Shown piece by piece: positions 12,522 through 25,205 of a stretch of 64,000 bases of DNA. A program made the translations under genes and the position numbers. The notes under the pieces were generated by a model, which saw only the letters and a list, made by a program, of their open reading frames with translations, ran no database searches and was not told the origin of the DNA. Source of the stretch: Bathymodiolus brooksi (taxonomy: Eukaryota; Mollusca; Bivalvia; Mytilida; Modiolidae). The stretch lies in contig OY804578.1 in assembly GCA_963680875.1 (NCBI GenBank), positions 26,193,101-26,257,100 of the forward strand, read 5' to 3'. Position 1 is the stretch's first letter, and every line of letters starts with the position of its first letter.

Positions 12522-13489
12522 CTGTAAGGGACATATGAAAGTGTAATTGTATTTGAAGAAATTTATACTTGTAAAATAGCGATTCGATCGTGTACACATG
12601 TATAAATACCTATAAATAAGCTAAGCAGATTAATGGAAATACATTGTCATATAAAGATTTAATTTTGTACCAAGGAATGTCTTGTTATATATTGGATTCA
12701 AGTACTGAACATTTCTTACAACATCTTGTTTAGCAGATTAGAGATACAGCCTCATATGAGCCTCTGGTTTATAAATGCAGTGACAATGACAGCTATGCGT
12801 TGACATCTATTTAGCCTATTTAACATGTTATTCCCGTCGAGATAAATAAGAAAGAAACTTTATTTGAATAGATATTTAGAGTATAATTTGACGTGATAGT
12901 TTAATGCACCAAATTATCCATAGTTTAACATTAAACGTCAATAAAAGTGTAAATTGGTATTATTTTAAACTCTTTCTGTTATTCTTCCTAATTCCCGTTT
13001 TTACTAAAGACAAGATATAATTAAAGAAAGATGTTTGTTATTATTGTCTAATCAGCTGTTGACAGAAACAGAAAATCGTTCGAGGTGAAATGAGTTTGTT
13101 TTGTAAATTCAACAGAAATATAGTTCCTTAAGGCTTTCAAATCATGTCCCTATCAATTTTTATTTTAATCACAATCATATCTTTTCTGTAAATAAATACA
13201 GTATATTTATTTCCCACCATGCATTGTTTAATTTTTGTATTTATCTTTTTCTTTCAATGCATTACATTTTCTTTATTTGGTGATTTATATGAATTTAAAA
13301 GGATACTAAATGTTTTATTAAAGATTAACTAAACTTTCAAAACATAATTGCAGATTCCATAAACATTATATGTGCTTAACACTAACTTTGTTTTCCTGAA
13401 ATGAATTACAAATAAATTCTGAGGTTAACCGATACATATAGATTACACAAAGATTATACAATAATACCTTGTGTTTGTTTTTGTTTGTT
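12522..13489. other. No feature seen
   Basis: AT-rich; nothing recognised. If 12320-12521 is a real exon this would be intron. Confidence 0.35.
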
Positions 13490-13733
13490 TAATGGTGTGT
13501 AACACCACTTTCAACATTATTTCAGTTATATCGTGGCGCTCAGTTGTATTGGTTGAGAAAACCGGCGGACCCGGAGAAAACCACATGTCGCAAGTAACTG
13601 ACAAACTTTATCACATAATGTTGTACATCTCGCCCTGATCGAGATTCGAACTCAAACATCAGTCGTGTTAGGCACTGATTGCATATGTAGTTGTAAAGCC
13701 AACTACCATACGATCACGGTCATGGCTGCCCAT
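13490..13733 (-). mobile_element. SINE family C, near full length
   Basis: On the minus strand: head ggcagccatgaccgtgatcg then tatggtagttgg, a B-box-like gagttcgaatct, a middle block with gacttgcgac-like sequence, and the tail cgatataactgaaataatgt... ggtgttacaca. Related copies are at 18722, 59000, 14310 and 27846. Confidence 0.75.
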
Positions 13734-13820
13734 AATGCCTTGTGAAATTATGATATTGTACCAAATTGAACTTTGTCTGCTTACCATAAGCATTAATTTA
13801 GGGATTTCAAAAACTGAAAA

Positions 13821-14126
13821 GAACATAAATAGAGATTGGTTTTTTGTAGATGTACGTATTGTGTCTAATACGAACATAAATAGAAATTGGTTTCTTGTAG
13901 ATGTACGTATTGTGTCTAATACGAACATAAATAGAGATTGGTTTCTTGTAGATGTACGTAGTGTGTCTAATAAGAACATAAATAGAGATTGGTTTCTTGT
14001 AGATGTACGTATTGTGTCTAATAAGAACATAAATAGAGATTGGTTTCTTGTAGATGTACGTATTGTGTCTAATAAGAACATAAATAGAGATTGGTTTCTT
14101 GTAGATGTACGTATTGTGTCTAATAA
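13821..14126. repeat. 51-bp tandem repeat, six copies
   Basis: Units start at 13821, 13872, 13923, 13974, 14025 and 14076 (core agattggtttcttgtagatg). Because 51 is a multiple of three, the array stays open as 17-residue repeats on both strands (plus 13735-14205, minus 13668-14225). Open frames on both strands argue that openness follows from the unit, not from selection. Confidence 0.95.
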
Positions 14127-14309
14127 GAAATACAGCATTCGGTTAAATACGAAGCTTCTTGTGATTATTTTCAAGCTTTGTATTATTTCATTAACTGCAC
14201 TTTGAAACAAAAAGTAAACGCACAAATGTAGAGGTCATGAACCATGCTCAATATTCAGTAAAAAACAAATTATCAGCAGTATGATCGACAATTATATTTT
14301 TGAATGGGT

Positions 14310-14500
14310 TAGGGTTATGGTGTTTAACGCCACTTACAACAGTATTTCAGTTATATCGGGGTGGTCAGTTTTATTGGTGCAGGAAACCGGAGTACCCGAA
14401 GAAAACCACCGACCTCCCCCGTCACTGGCAAACTTCTCCCCATGAGCGGGATTCGAACTCACAACGTTAGTGGTGATATGTACTGATTCCAGAGGCCCCT
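14310..14500 (-). mobile_element. SINE family C, head-truncated
   Basis: Minus-strand copy with the tail (ggtgtttaacgccacttaca on plus), the middle block and the B-box region gcgggattcgaactcac, but without the distal tRNA-like head. Confidence 0.75.
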
Positions 14501-17500
14501 TACATTTTTTGAAACGTTAATGAAAGTTCTGATGCAACATGTGGCACTATATAATGGGTATTTGTATTAAAGTAATAAACACAAAAATCAGAAAAGGTCA
14601 CTATTGTCGGCTATGCAAATTAGATGCTACCGTGCTACCTATCTCCCACCTCCTCATCACTATATACCACTGACCTTTGATCTGTATGCCATACATTGAT
14701 CCCCCAAATTTGTTAACAGTATTTGCTAACATTATATTTTAGTATTTTTTTGTTTGTTTTTCATTTTATTGCCAACAATGTCTTCTCTTTGTTAAAATGT
14801 TAATATGCATTATACCTCATCAGTCTCTTTGAGATCAATTTCGTGTGCATAATTTACATTGAAAACTTTCTTGACAAAATTAAAAGAACATTAATCTTAG
14901 TTGTTCCCCTTTTCCTATGACATTTATACATGTAATAGGCAATGGACTCTTTTCAATATTAATTACACAATTATGTTTTATCAGATTGTAAATTTAAGGG
15001 ACATGAATTGTAAATAACTACAGTTCAAATAAAATGTCATTTGTTTAATCTTTTCAAATCCCTAAATACAATTACATGGTCATAAATCAGAACATTGCTT
15101 GTTTATAAGATTTAAGTTGCTGGTTTTACTTTATTAAAGGATACAAGCAAATTATTTCTACAAACGACCGAAAAACTAATTCAATTTAAATATTACAATA
15201 TAAAGGCAATAAATTACTTTAAATAAAAACAATTAAATGAGTAGATGAGAACATATCGGTCTCATGACATTCTCATATGGGTACCCAAACTATCTATCAA
15301 CATAACATACAATTATGTCCCTCTGCGGAGGTGAATATCACAATTGTCAATATGGCTTTAGCCCAAAGAGAAAAATCTTTACAGGGGTCGCCAATTTTAG
15401 ATGTCCACCTAATCCATGAGACGTAATTGTTTTACTATACCAAAGAAACACGAACATTACTAGCTTTTCGGGTATGGTCAAATATACATTTACCCAATAT
15501 CCTTATATTCATGGCTGCTTTAGTCGCGTCCTTTGTATTAGGAGCATCTTTGTTAGTAAAATTTGCAATAGAGTGGCGTCATCTGAGTCACCAACTCGTG
15601 AGTAACCGGCCGCTTTCTTTACCTTGTTTACAAATGCTGATGAGTCATATATTTCAAGTCAGTTAACTCATGGCGAGTGAGGCACGGGAAGCGTTATTAA
15701 CCGGTGAATAATAGTGTTATTACCTGGCATTGTCAGTTTTCAGGGGTATTCGCCTTGCATTTCGATGCACAATAGTCAAATAATGTTATGTCACATGACC
15801 ACGTATATATTTAGTTGTTCTATTTGAATTGAACATTTAAAGTTGTCAACCCAAGATTGGTTCTTTTCCCCGAGTATTTTATTTTACCGAAACTACTATA
15901 AGATTTCAAAAACTTAAGTGTCTTTTTTTTTGGATTTCAGGTTATAGAAACCGGACTGAAAAAACCGGATTATCAACATACTTCCGGTTGTAAGGGTTTT
16001 GTAGACCGTGCGACAACCTATTGTCTCCCTCTACATTACTTGATTGGGTTGTCGCCAGTTTATTTCGCTCGTCTTCAAATTTTCCGTAAAACGTCAAAAT
16101 TTTCTTATTACTTTAATATACATGTAGTAACAAACATATGTAAGGTGTAATAATGCTATGGGTCCTCATTTTAGCTGCCACAATAGTTGTCAAGGAATTG
16201 GAGAAACAACTGGTTACCATTTTCTATTATTTCAGTATACTATTGTACATGAATTAAATTATGGATTTACCACATTTATTTATTAAAGAGTGGTTTATTT
16301 CTGGACTGAAATTTAATCAAGTTTTGCTATGCTAAATTTGTTTGCATAATATAAATGCTACGTACATTTTCGAATGATATCCTTGATTCAGTTCTGTTGA
16401 CGGGTATTGTGATAACTACACGGCTCAGAGCTTATATACTACATATTACACAACCATTAAAACAGAAATTAGCATTGACAATGCTTATAACCATCCACAA
16501 TAGTAACCAATTCACTTCATCTTAAGTAGACTTAGAAGGTATTATCGCTGTATTAATTTCAATAATATTGCAAAACTGACCTTGTGACCATTTGACCACT
16601 GATATGAAGCATGCTATGCTATCATCATCAAAATACAATCTCTTGATATGACAATCGGAAATACTAGATTGAGATATTAGAAACGTAGATAAAGTTTTCA
16701 AACCCTCATTAATGGACAGTAATTGGCAATTAACAAAGGATAAAACGCTAATTTCAAACATTCATCCGGAAAACGATACGAGTGCTTTATAAAGCGGATG
16801 TGTCTCTGAATCTTCGGTACGTTGATAACACGATCAAATTCAGTATTAACTGCCACTAGTCTGAGATGAAAAGTAAATTGAACCAAGACTTACAGCAATG
16901 AGACGATCGTAATACGGCCCACAATAACCGGAATGAAGACGGCAGTAAATTTAGCATTAAATTTTGATTGGGTAAAGTCGATTTTATTTCTGTTTCCTTT
17001 CATGGTATGCATCTGACAATAAGATCTTAATTACACCATTTGCCTGTCTAAATCGTAATGATCACGGCATGTTTCAGTCAATTAATCTGTTCAGAGGAAG
17101 AATGATACAAAACAATTCGGGTATATATTAAGTGTTCGAACTCAAACGGATAAAGTAATCTCCTTCGTTTGTTTTTGTAATGGTTTGAGTGGTATCAAAG
17201 ATCCACTCATCACGCAATATATTCCATAAATAATATTGTCCATTCATAATACACATTTTACGTTGTAAGGGCATGCTTAGTTTACTTTGATGATCTCTTT
17301 ACACCTTTGCACTGTCCTACATTCTGATACCATTATAGCATAACTGTGTCCTACATGCTGATGTCTGTATCGAAAAAAGATACCACACACGAAAAACATA
17401 TCAACCTTTTCAAACAAAAGTGCATAAGAACACCACAAAGTTCAATACAAATACACTTAAAACAACAAATGTTTCACAAGAATGTTTGCAACATGACGCC

Positions 17501-18721
17501 AAGCTCGAAATGGTTTAGGTAGCATGGCTACTTGTACGTATGGGTAAAACATTATCTTTCTCCGTGCCTGATAATCTCAAATCGCATGGCATTAACAAAA
17601 TATGATTTAGAGACGTGCTGTACTGCATAACTATTTATTGAGACACCTTAAAATGAAGTTGAAAATGATGAAAATGCAGTACGACCTAAAGAAAATACAC
17701 ATCTAAACAGTTGTCAATAATCATACTTATATACTAGTATAAAGTCTAAAAAGTGGTACAACAACACTACAAAGGTAATATTTAAAGTGCAACAACAATA
17801 CATCTAAGACAATGCATGTGGATATTTTGTACAACAGATATGCTTCGTCAGTATCATGTCGGAATCCTTGAAATGTCATCGGTGCTGTGGGCCACACACA
17901 GGTGAAAAATTTGTTTGCCGGTCCGTGTAATAATAAAATCGTATATGAAAGGAAAATACAATTTCAATTTAGAAGAGCGTTGACACTCACCATTTCATAT
18001 GATCCCGTATTGTTTTAATTAAAAAGCTCTGTTACACAAAATTGTCACACGTGCACGATTTTCAGTTGCATTTAGCCTGACGTGGTTTCATTAAGAATGT
18101 GCATATTGCTTTACGGTAAATACGAATGTATGTCATGGAGATTGCACTCCATCTGTATATACTTAACAAGAATTAACGAGACCCGCAAGATACGAGATAA
18201 TTCTTTTTTAACAATCTACAAGTTAGAGTGTTATTTCTTACTTAAGACATTTTTATCTACAATGGTGTTTTTATTATATATTTTTGCATTTTTAATGCTT
18301 AGAAAGTCAAAAACGATTGCAATTAACAAACGAAAATAAAATGAAAATTTGTATTCGAATACATCAATTCGGTTCCCGTTTACATATCGATATTTTAAAT
18401 GTCCCAAATGTATTTCTGATTTGTAAATAAGGCGTTCGATTCGTTAGTTCTTGTTTTAGTTGTTAAAATATGTTTTAGAAGTTCACGTACTCATCTGTTC
18501 TGAACCTAAATATTGTCAGAATTGAAAAAGATCAATTACTTATATAAATAAGTGGCTGGGTTTTTTTGTTTTTTTTTAGCATAATTTACTATCAAGAGTC
18601 GTATACATTAATTATGTAGTTGTGTACTTGCATAGTGTGGTCACCATAACCTGGTGGTAGACGTAAGCTTTGACACTATTTTAAGTAGACATGGAAAGCT
18701 AGCAGGTGTTCTATACCACCA
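14501..18721. other. Longest stretch with no recognisable element
   Basis: About 4.2 kb of AT-rich sequence. ORFs at 15427-15666, 16522-16761 and 18082-18339 are under 90 codons and show no domain. The 15427 frame has one hydrophobic run (about residues 28-50) but no other support. A short stretch near 15838 (gttgtcaacccaagattggt) resembles the repeat pair at 47785 and 56693. Confidence 0.4.
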
Positions 18722-18963
18722 AGGGGTCGTCGTGGCCGTGATCGTATGGTAGTTGGATTTACAAATACCTATGCAATCAGTTCCTATCACCACTGTTGTG
18801 AGCTCGAATCTCGACCAGAGCGAGGTGTACAACATTATATGATCAAGTTTGTCAGTGACTTGGGACAGGTCGGTGGGTTTCCCCGGTTTCCTCCACCAAT
18901 AAAACTGACCGCCACGATATAACTGAAATATTGTTGAAAGTGGCGTTAAATACCATCAACCTT
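18722..18963 (+). mobile_element. SINE family C, full-length copy
   Basis: Head gtcgtggccgtgatcgtatg, B-box-like gagctcgaatctc, middle ggtcggtgggtttccccggt, and tail gccacgatataactgaaata with gtggcgttaaatacc. Best plus-strand reference for the family in this window with 59000-59233. Confidence 0.8.
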
Positions 18964-19185
18964 AAATGGAGTGTGCGACATGTCTTAGCATGTTGATCAT
19001 TTGACTTCAGATATGAGGGTTAGCTAAAATATAATTCATGGAAAAAGTAACCTTGGTCTAATTAAACGTATATGTAATGTAATCTTCCACTTTCTCCATA
19101 TCTGACGGACATCACAACGAAAGAAATTCTACAAATAACTATTTAAAGGACCAAAGAAGTTGTTCTTAATAATAACAATGTAAGA

Positions 19186-19425
19186 GACATTTCTAGATCT
19201 AGGTCATCAGACATTTCTAGATCTAGGTCATCAGACATTACTAGATCTAGGTCATCAGACATTTCTAGATCTAGGTCATCAGACATTTCTAGATCTAGGT
19301 CATCAGACATTACTAGATCTAGGTCATCAGACATTTCTAGATCTAGGTCATCAGACATTTCTAGATCTAGGTCATCAGACATTTCTAGATCTAGGTCATC
19401 AGACATTTCTAGATCTAGCTCATCA
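19186..19425. repeat. 24-bp tandem repeat, ten copies
   Basis: Exact 24-bp periodicity of gacatttctagatctaggtc plus atca. Units 3 and 6 carry attac for atttc, giving a T,T,A order twice. Every unit holds the palindrome agatct inside ctagatctag. Minus-strand translation is an eight-residue repeat (MSDDLDLE), which is a by-product of the 24-bp period. Confidence 0.95.
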
Positions 19426-19502
19426 TGATTATAACTGCCATATTACGTCTCCTTAATTAGACAGTAGCATGTACCAATATACCGATATATTGGTTTTATC
19501 GA

Positions 19503-19590
19503 TCCCCTGATCCCCCATTCTTCAGTGGATTACGTGAGAGGAATACATCTGATCCCCCATTCTTCAGTGGATTACGTGAGAAGAATTCAT
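19503..19590. repeat. Short tandem duplication, two copies
   Basis: The block gatcccccattcttcagtgg plus attacgtgaga occurs twice about 44 bp apart, with agaggaatacat and agaagaattcat at the ends. Confidence 0.85.
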
Positions 19591-20234
19591 TAGATTAGTG
19601 TCTCCATGTTATATATGTAGCCTATCTGAACCTGTTTATCTTTCTTATGACTCAATTAGGATTTACATAGGGAGTGGATTTTTCAGTGACAGAATATATA
19701 TTTGTCATTTGGGGACTACATATATTATTGCTGTCGTTATAAGCCTCTTATTTACATCTATAATTGTCCCCTGAACCACTCCTGATTGCTTCATATTCAA
19801 CGAAGTCAATATACGCTTCCGTCAACTGGTCTTAAATTTATTTGTATCTCTTGAGTGTTTTCTTTAATCATTGTGGACCTATATATTAAGCATGGATCAA
19901 ATATTTATTTATAAAACAATATGATTAGATAACTATAAAAGCGGTGTTATTGTCGTCAAGTTATCTTTTTATAATCCACTGTATAACAACTAAATATTTA
20001 AAACAAAAACGTATAATTTATATAACAAGTGACCATAAAACATATATTTGATGTACTTCCAAGATTAATAAAATCTAAATTGATATTCAGTTTTGATGAA
20101 ACCGTTCAAACTTGTCAGGGTATACATGGGTACATCCATCCACGAACCACTGACAAACGCTTAGTCATGAAGCAATGTATTGCCAATGATGCTTCATATA
20201 AGAGGAACAAAGGTTGGGATCTCATTAACCAATT
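19591..20234. other. No feature seen
   Basis: No repeat or recognisable coding segment. Confidence 0.4.
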
Positions 20235-20395
20235 AAACTCCGCCACATTTGTGTGCCTGTCCCAAGCCAGGACCTGGATACCAAACGTCATATCTCGTGG
20301 TCTTTTTTGTGTGTAGTGAGTTACGATGAGAGGTGGTTGTTCGGTTTGTTGATATTGATGGAATGGTTGACCATAACTCTTTAAACTTAGTTTAT
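20235..20395 (+). repeat. Dispersed element D, single-copy form
   Basis: Contains ccaggacctggataccaaac then gtcatatctcgtggtc, which corresponds to the inverse of the 58-bp satellite unit (aggacctggatgtcaaacac ... accgtggtc). Next come gtgagttacgatgagaggtg and gtttgttgatattgatggaa, matching the flank at 7300-7362. Overlapping ORFs are not considered genes. Confidence 0.65.
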
Positions 20396-20401
20396 AGTAA
20401 A

Positions 20402-20520
20402 TAGAGTTTGAAGATACCAAAGGGGTAATCAGAATCCGTAAATCGGAGAAGAACAACTTAACACAATGACCAAAAAAGAAGAAGGACAAAAGGATAAACA
20501 ACGATCTACAAAATATGCAC
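20402..20520 (-). repeat. Dispersed element A, partial copy
   Basis: Inverse 3' part: gtttgaagataccaaagggg, caatgacca and acaacgatctacaaaa. Lies immediately after the element D copy. Confidence 0.7.
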
Positions 20521-20920
20521 ATCTTGCACGTACATTCGGAATTTACAAATGTCATTAATATTTGAGACACGTGGAACTAACGACTAATGTGTATATACCT
20601 TATATCGTGATATTATAGTATATATATATATATCGAGTTCACATTTATTTTCGCTCTTGTTGTATTTTCAATCAATTCCATTGGTTAATATTTATAGCAG
20701 TATCTTCTGTATTCATAGATATCATACCAGAGGTCATGCGAATTTTCAAAGAAAAAATAAATTTATCTAAATTATTGGAAAATTAATAACAAAAATAATA
20801 TAGGTATATAATCATTGACCGACGAAAAAGGTAAAATTTCAAAAAAGGCATTGATGAAAGTATCATGTTGACAAAACTTCACCAGTCAATACAAAATATA
20901 AAAAAAGAAGCAAAATGATC
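20521..20920. other. No feature seen
   Basis: Includes a short (TA) run near 20619-20632 only. Confidence 0.4.
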
Positions 20921-21205
20921 ACGGATATGTAAGCACTTCCCGGTCCTTTCCTCATTCATGATTTATCACCGGGTTTGTATCTAGATTAACACCACTAGTG
21001 GAACAGGAACTCCTTACCATTCCTGAACTCCTGAGTTCACCCCCGGTTTTTAGTGGTGTTCGAGTTATTCCATCTTTAGTTTTATGTGTATGTTTTGTAG
21101 ATGGTTGTTTGTCCTTTTGTCCTTTTTCTTTCGGCCATTTTGTTGTCTGTTATTCATCCATATACGGATTCTGATTACCCCTTTGGTATCTGCAAACTCT
21201 TCTTA
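20921..21205 (+). repeat. Dispersed element A, near full length
   Basis: From cggatatgtaagcacttccc through caccgggtttgtatctagat, gagttcacccccggttttta and gtttgtccttttgtcctttt to gattacccctttggtatctg. Good reference copy for the family. Confidence 0.75.
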
Positions 21206-21654
21206 AGACTGGCCAACACGCAGGGTCGAATCAAGTGTTTTCGAGAGAATACACGTCTAGTGATTATATATAGAAATTGTCAGACATTTCCTGGTGTTTA
21301 TATGAATCAATTTTGAGGAGACAACTACAACCTAATACATCTGCAACATGTCTGGATGTATGTGAGACAACTAAATCATGTAATAGTCGAACAAGTCATG
21401 ATGACGACCATAAAACATTGTAAGATATGATTAGACGAAATTGGTACTTCGTGTATTGCGAATGCTACTGTCTTCTCATTTAAAGAAAATAAGGGCATAA
21501 AAAAAATAAAGTTTGTTGTAGCTTGCCATTAGTGTCTAATAAGAGGACAAAATGTCCGACTATGCCACATTTCCTAATATCGTGTGTTTATACATGCATT
21601 GCTGTTGGAAATCCAGTCATCAAGAGGGGGGATTGGGTTCCTTTAACAAGTTAA
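21206..21654. other. No feature seen
   Basis: Spacer between two element A copies. Confidence 0.4.
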
Positions 21655-21955
21655 ATGTGTGTGACTGTTCCCTTTGTCGTAAACACTTCTCAGTCCTTTA
21701 CATATTAAAGACTTATCACAGGGTTTCTAGCTAGATTAATACGACGGGTGCCACTAGTGGATTAGGAACTGCTCACGTTACCAGAGCACATGAGTTCACC
21801 CCCGGTTTTTAGTGGAGTTCGTGTCATTCGATCTTTAGATTTATGTGTATGTTTTGTAAATCGTTGTTTGTCCTTTTTCCTTTGGCCATTGTGATGTCTG
21901 CTCTTCGATTTACGGATTCTGATTACCCCTTTGGTATCTTCAAACTCTTCTAAAC
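21655..21955 (+). repeat. Dispersed element A, near full length
   Basis: Same block order as 20921-21205, with gacgggtgccactagtggat and gattacccctttggtatctt. Confidence 0.75.
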
Positions 21956-22075
21956 CAGGGCATGGACTTCCAACGATATATATTGTACTCTTTGTCTGTG
22001 CTGTGAGTTAAGGTGAGAGGGAATTGTTCATTTTTTCATTTTGGTGGAATTATTGACCAACTCTCTTTAATCTGT
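21956..22075 (+). repeat. Dispersed element D, diverged copy
   Basis: Has gtgagttaaggtgagaggga and ttttggtggaattattgacc, aligning with 20310-20395; the satellite-like part is weakly preserved. Confidence 0.5.
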
Positions 22076-22194
22076 CTTTTCATAATTGAAATATTGTTTA
22101 CTTGACATCAAACAAAGCAATTAATTAATATGAAGGAAGACTGACAAAAGATTACATGAATAATTGACATAAATATAAATTTCCACCTAGTAAT

Positions 22195-22270
22195 AAAAAC
22201 GTAGATATCTAATTTACTGCCAACCACGTGTTTCTGGAATAACTTTCATCATGTACGATCAAAGTCAAGA
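22195..22270 (+). repeat. Dispersed element B, solo module
   Basis: acgtagatatctaatttact ... tgtttctggaataactttca then tgtacgatcaaagtcaa; a diverged left module only. Confidence 0.65.
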
Positions 22271-22494
22271 GATTGAACTTGTCCGGAAATGGGTTCCTTC
22301 GAGTTTAAAGTATGATGTTAATATAAAAAGACATTTCATTGCTTACTATTTATTGTAAAATATTCGTATCTAGTCTTGGTTGAAATAAAAATGAAAATCA
22401 AAGTATTTCTCATTAGAACAGTTCTAAGAGCCGATGAAAGCAGATATTGAGTATTTCATGCACGTTATCTAATTATGGAAAGAAACCGTAATGG

Positions 22495-22640
22495 TCATCA
22501 ATTCCACCAATATCAACAAAACGAACAATTTCCTCGTTTCTTAACTGAACTCACTGTACACAAAAAAGACCACGATATATGATGTTGGAAAGCCTGGTTC
22601 TGGCTTGGGATAGGCACCTAAATGTGGCAGGGTTAACACT
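22495..22640 (-). repeat. Dispersed element D, inverse copy
   Basis: ccaccaatatcaacaaaacg, aaaaaagaccacgatatatg and ctggcttgggataggcacct form the inverse of 20240-20370. Confidence 0.65.
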
Positions 22641-22837
22641 GTTAAAGGAGGTCCACCCTCCCCACTTGATAACTGGATCTCCAACGGCAATGCATATATA
22701 AACAATCGATAAAACACCTGTACAAATTCAAAAATGACCTCATACTATCACAAAAATGAATGACAATATAAATATAGACAGTACCATAGCACGGTAGAAT
22801 ATGTTGTCTAAAGATCATCACTCTTTAACTATTGATG

Positions 22838-22986
22838 TCACCTAGTTATTCACATCACCCAACAATGCATATCACCCAATCATGCATTTCCCCCCAGCCA
22901 TACATGTCACCATACACAGGACTCTTCTATCTATGTCAGGTAGCCATATTCATCACTTAGTCATTCATGTAACCTACATGTACATG
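22838..22986. repeat. Degenerate edge of the 55-bp array
   Basis: Loose repeats of the type atcacccaacaatgcat / atcacccaatcatgcat / catacatgtcacc resemble the cat-gtcac-ccaacc parts of the array at 23160-25205. Consistent with old decayed units, but alignment is weak. Confidence 0.4.
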
Positions 22987-23052
22987 TTAGTCAACCATAC
23001 ATAAAAGTTAGTCAACCATACATAAAAGTTAGTCAACCATACATAAAAGTTA
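22987..23052. repeat. 22-bp tandem repeat, three copies
   Basis: tagtcaaccatacataaaag plus tt repeated three times, the last entering tagacatatccc. Confidence 0.9.
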
Positions 23053-23115
23053 GACATATCCCAAGGGCCAATCAAAAATGGAAAATCCAGAGACACAGGC
23101 ATCAATGGGCTCAAG
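23053..23115 (-). repeat. Fragment of dispersed element E
   Basis: Inverse of tctctggattttccattttt with a following gattggcccttggg; the related sequence tctctggattgtccattttt is tandemly repeated at 32609-32790. Confidence 0.5.
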
Positions 23116-23159
23116 GCGCTAAACACTAAAATAATATACATATTATCCTGACATAAATC

Positions 23160-25205
23160 TTGCCCAGTCATGTATGTCACTAAACTTTACAACCAGGTCA
23201 CCCAACCATACACGCTGCCCAGTCATATATGTCACTCAACTTTACAACCAGATCACCCAACCATTCAAGCTTCCCAGTCATGTATGTCACTCAACTTTAC
23301 AACCAGGTCACCCAACCATTCACGCTGCCCAGTCATGTATGTCACTCAACTTTACAACCAAGTCACCCAACCATTCACGCTGCCCATTCATGTATGCCAC
23401 TCAACTTTACAACCAAGTCACCCAACCATTCGCATTGCCCAGTCATGTATGTCACTCAACTTTACAACCAGGTCACTCACTCATTCACGCTGCCTAGTCA
23501 TGTATGTCACTCAATTTTACAACCAGATCACCCAACCATTGGCACTGCCCAGTCATATATGTCACTCAACTTTACAACAAGGTCACCGAACCATTCCCGA
23601 TGCCCAGTCATGTATGTCACTCAACTTTACATACAGGTCACTCAATCATGCACGCTGCCTAGTCATGTATGTCACTCAACTTTACAACCAGGTCACTCAA
23701 TCATTCACGTTGCCCAGTCATGTATGTCATTCAACTTTGCAACCAGTTCACCCAACCATTCACGCTGCCCAGTCATGTATGTCACTCAACTTTACAACTA
23801 GGTCACCCAACCATTCACGATGCCCACTCATGTATGTCACTCAACTTTACTACAACCAGAACACCCAAACACTCACGCTGCCCAGTCATGTATGTCACTC
23901 AACTTTACAACGAAATCACCCAACCATTCAAGCTTCCCAGTCATGTATGTCACTCAACTTTACAACCAGGTCACCCAACCATTCACGCTGCCCAGTCATT
24001 TATGTCACTCGACTTTACAACCAGGTCATCCAACCATTCACGCTGCCCAGTCATGTATATCACTCAACTTTACAACCAGGTCAACCAACCATTAACGCTG
24101 CCCAGTCATGTATGTCACTCGACTTTACAACCAGGTCACCCAACCATTCAAGCTGCCCAGTCATGTATGTCACTCGACTTTACAACCAGGTCACCCAACC
24201 ATCCACGATGCCCAGTCTTGTATGTCACTTAACTTTACAACCGGGTCACCCAACCATTCACGCTGCCCAATCATGTATGTCACTCAACTTTACAACCAAG
24301 TCACCCAACCATTCACGCTGCCCATTCATGTAGGCCACTCAACTTTACAACCAAGTCACCCAACCATTCACACTGCCCAGTCATGTATGTCACTCAACTT
24401 TACAACCAGGTCACTCACTCATTCACGCTGCCTAGTCATGTATGTCACTCAATTTTACAACCAGATCACCCAACCATTGGCACTGCCCAGTCATATATGT
24501 AACTCAACTTTACAACCAGGTCACCGAACCATTCCCGATGCCCAGTCATGTATGTCACTCAACTTTACATACAGGTCACTCAATCATTCACGCTGCCCAG
24601 TCATGTATGTCACTCAACTTTACAACGAAATCACCCAACCATTCAAGCTGCCCAGTCATGTATATCACTCAACTTTACAACCAGGTCAACCAACCATTAA
24701 TGCTGCCCAGTCATGTATGTCACTCGACTTTACAACCAGGTCACCCAACCATTCAAGCTGCCCAGTCATGTATGCCACTCAACTTTACAACCAAGTCACC
24801 CAACCATTCACACTGCCCAGTCATGTATGTCACTCAACTTTACAACCAAGTCACCCAACCATTCACGCTGCCCATTCATGTATGTCACTCAACTTTACAA
24901 CCAGGTCACTCACTCATTCACGCTGCCTAGTCATGTATGTCACTCAATTTTACAACCAGATCACCCAACCATTGACACTGCCCAGTCATATATGTCACTC
25001 AACTTTACAACCAGGTCACCGAACCATTCCCGATGCCCAGTCATGTATGTCACTCAACTTTACATACAGGTCAACCAACCATTCACGCTGCCCAATCCTT
25101 TATGTCACTCAACTTTACAACCAGGTCACTCAATCATTCACGTTGCCCAGTCATGTATGTCACTAAACTTTACAATCAGTTCACTCAATCATTCAAGCTG
25201 CCCAA
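23160..25205. repeat. 55-bp satellite I, about 37 copies with higher-order structure
   Basis: Unit cccagtcatgtatgtcactc + aactttacaaccaggtcacc + caaccattcacgctg. Diverged relative to the other big arrays. Marker variants ggtcactcactcattc (23471, 24409, 24904) and ggtcaccgaaccattcc (23581, 24519, 25014) recur at the same spacings of 938 and 495 bp, so blocks of 17 and 9 units were copied. As 55 is not a multiple of three, ORFs of up to 387 codons walk through all three frames; they are not treated as genes. Confidence 0.95.

Noticed and set aside
18082..18339. Small membrane protein (85 codons)
   Set aside because: The hydrophobic end is rich in Phe/Leu from TTT/TTA-rich DNA; no further support.
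19143..19406. Acidic MSDDLDLE repeat protein on the minus strand
   Set aside because: Direct product of a 24-bp tandem repeat, without flanking coding features.
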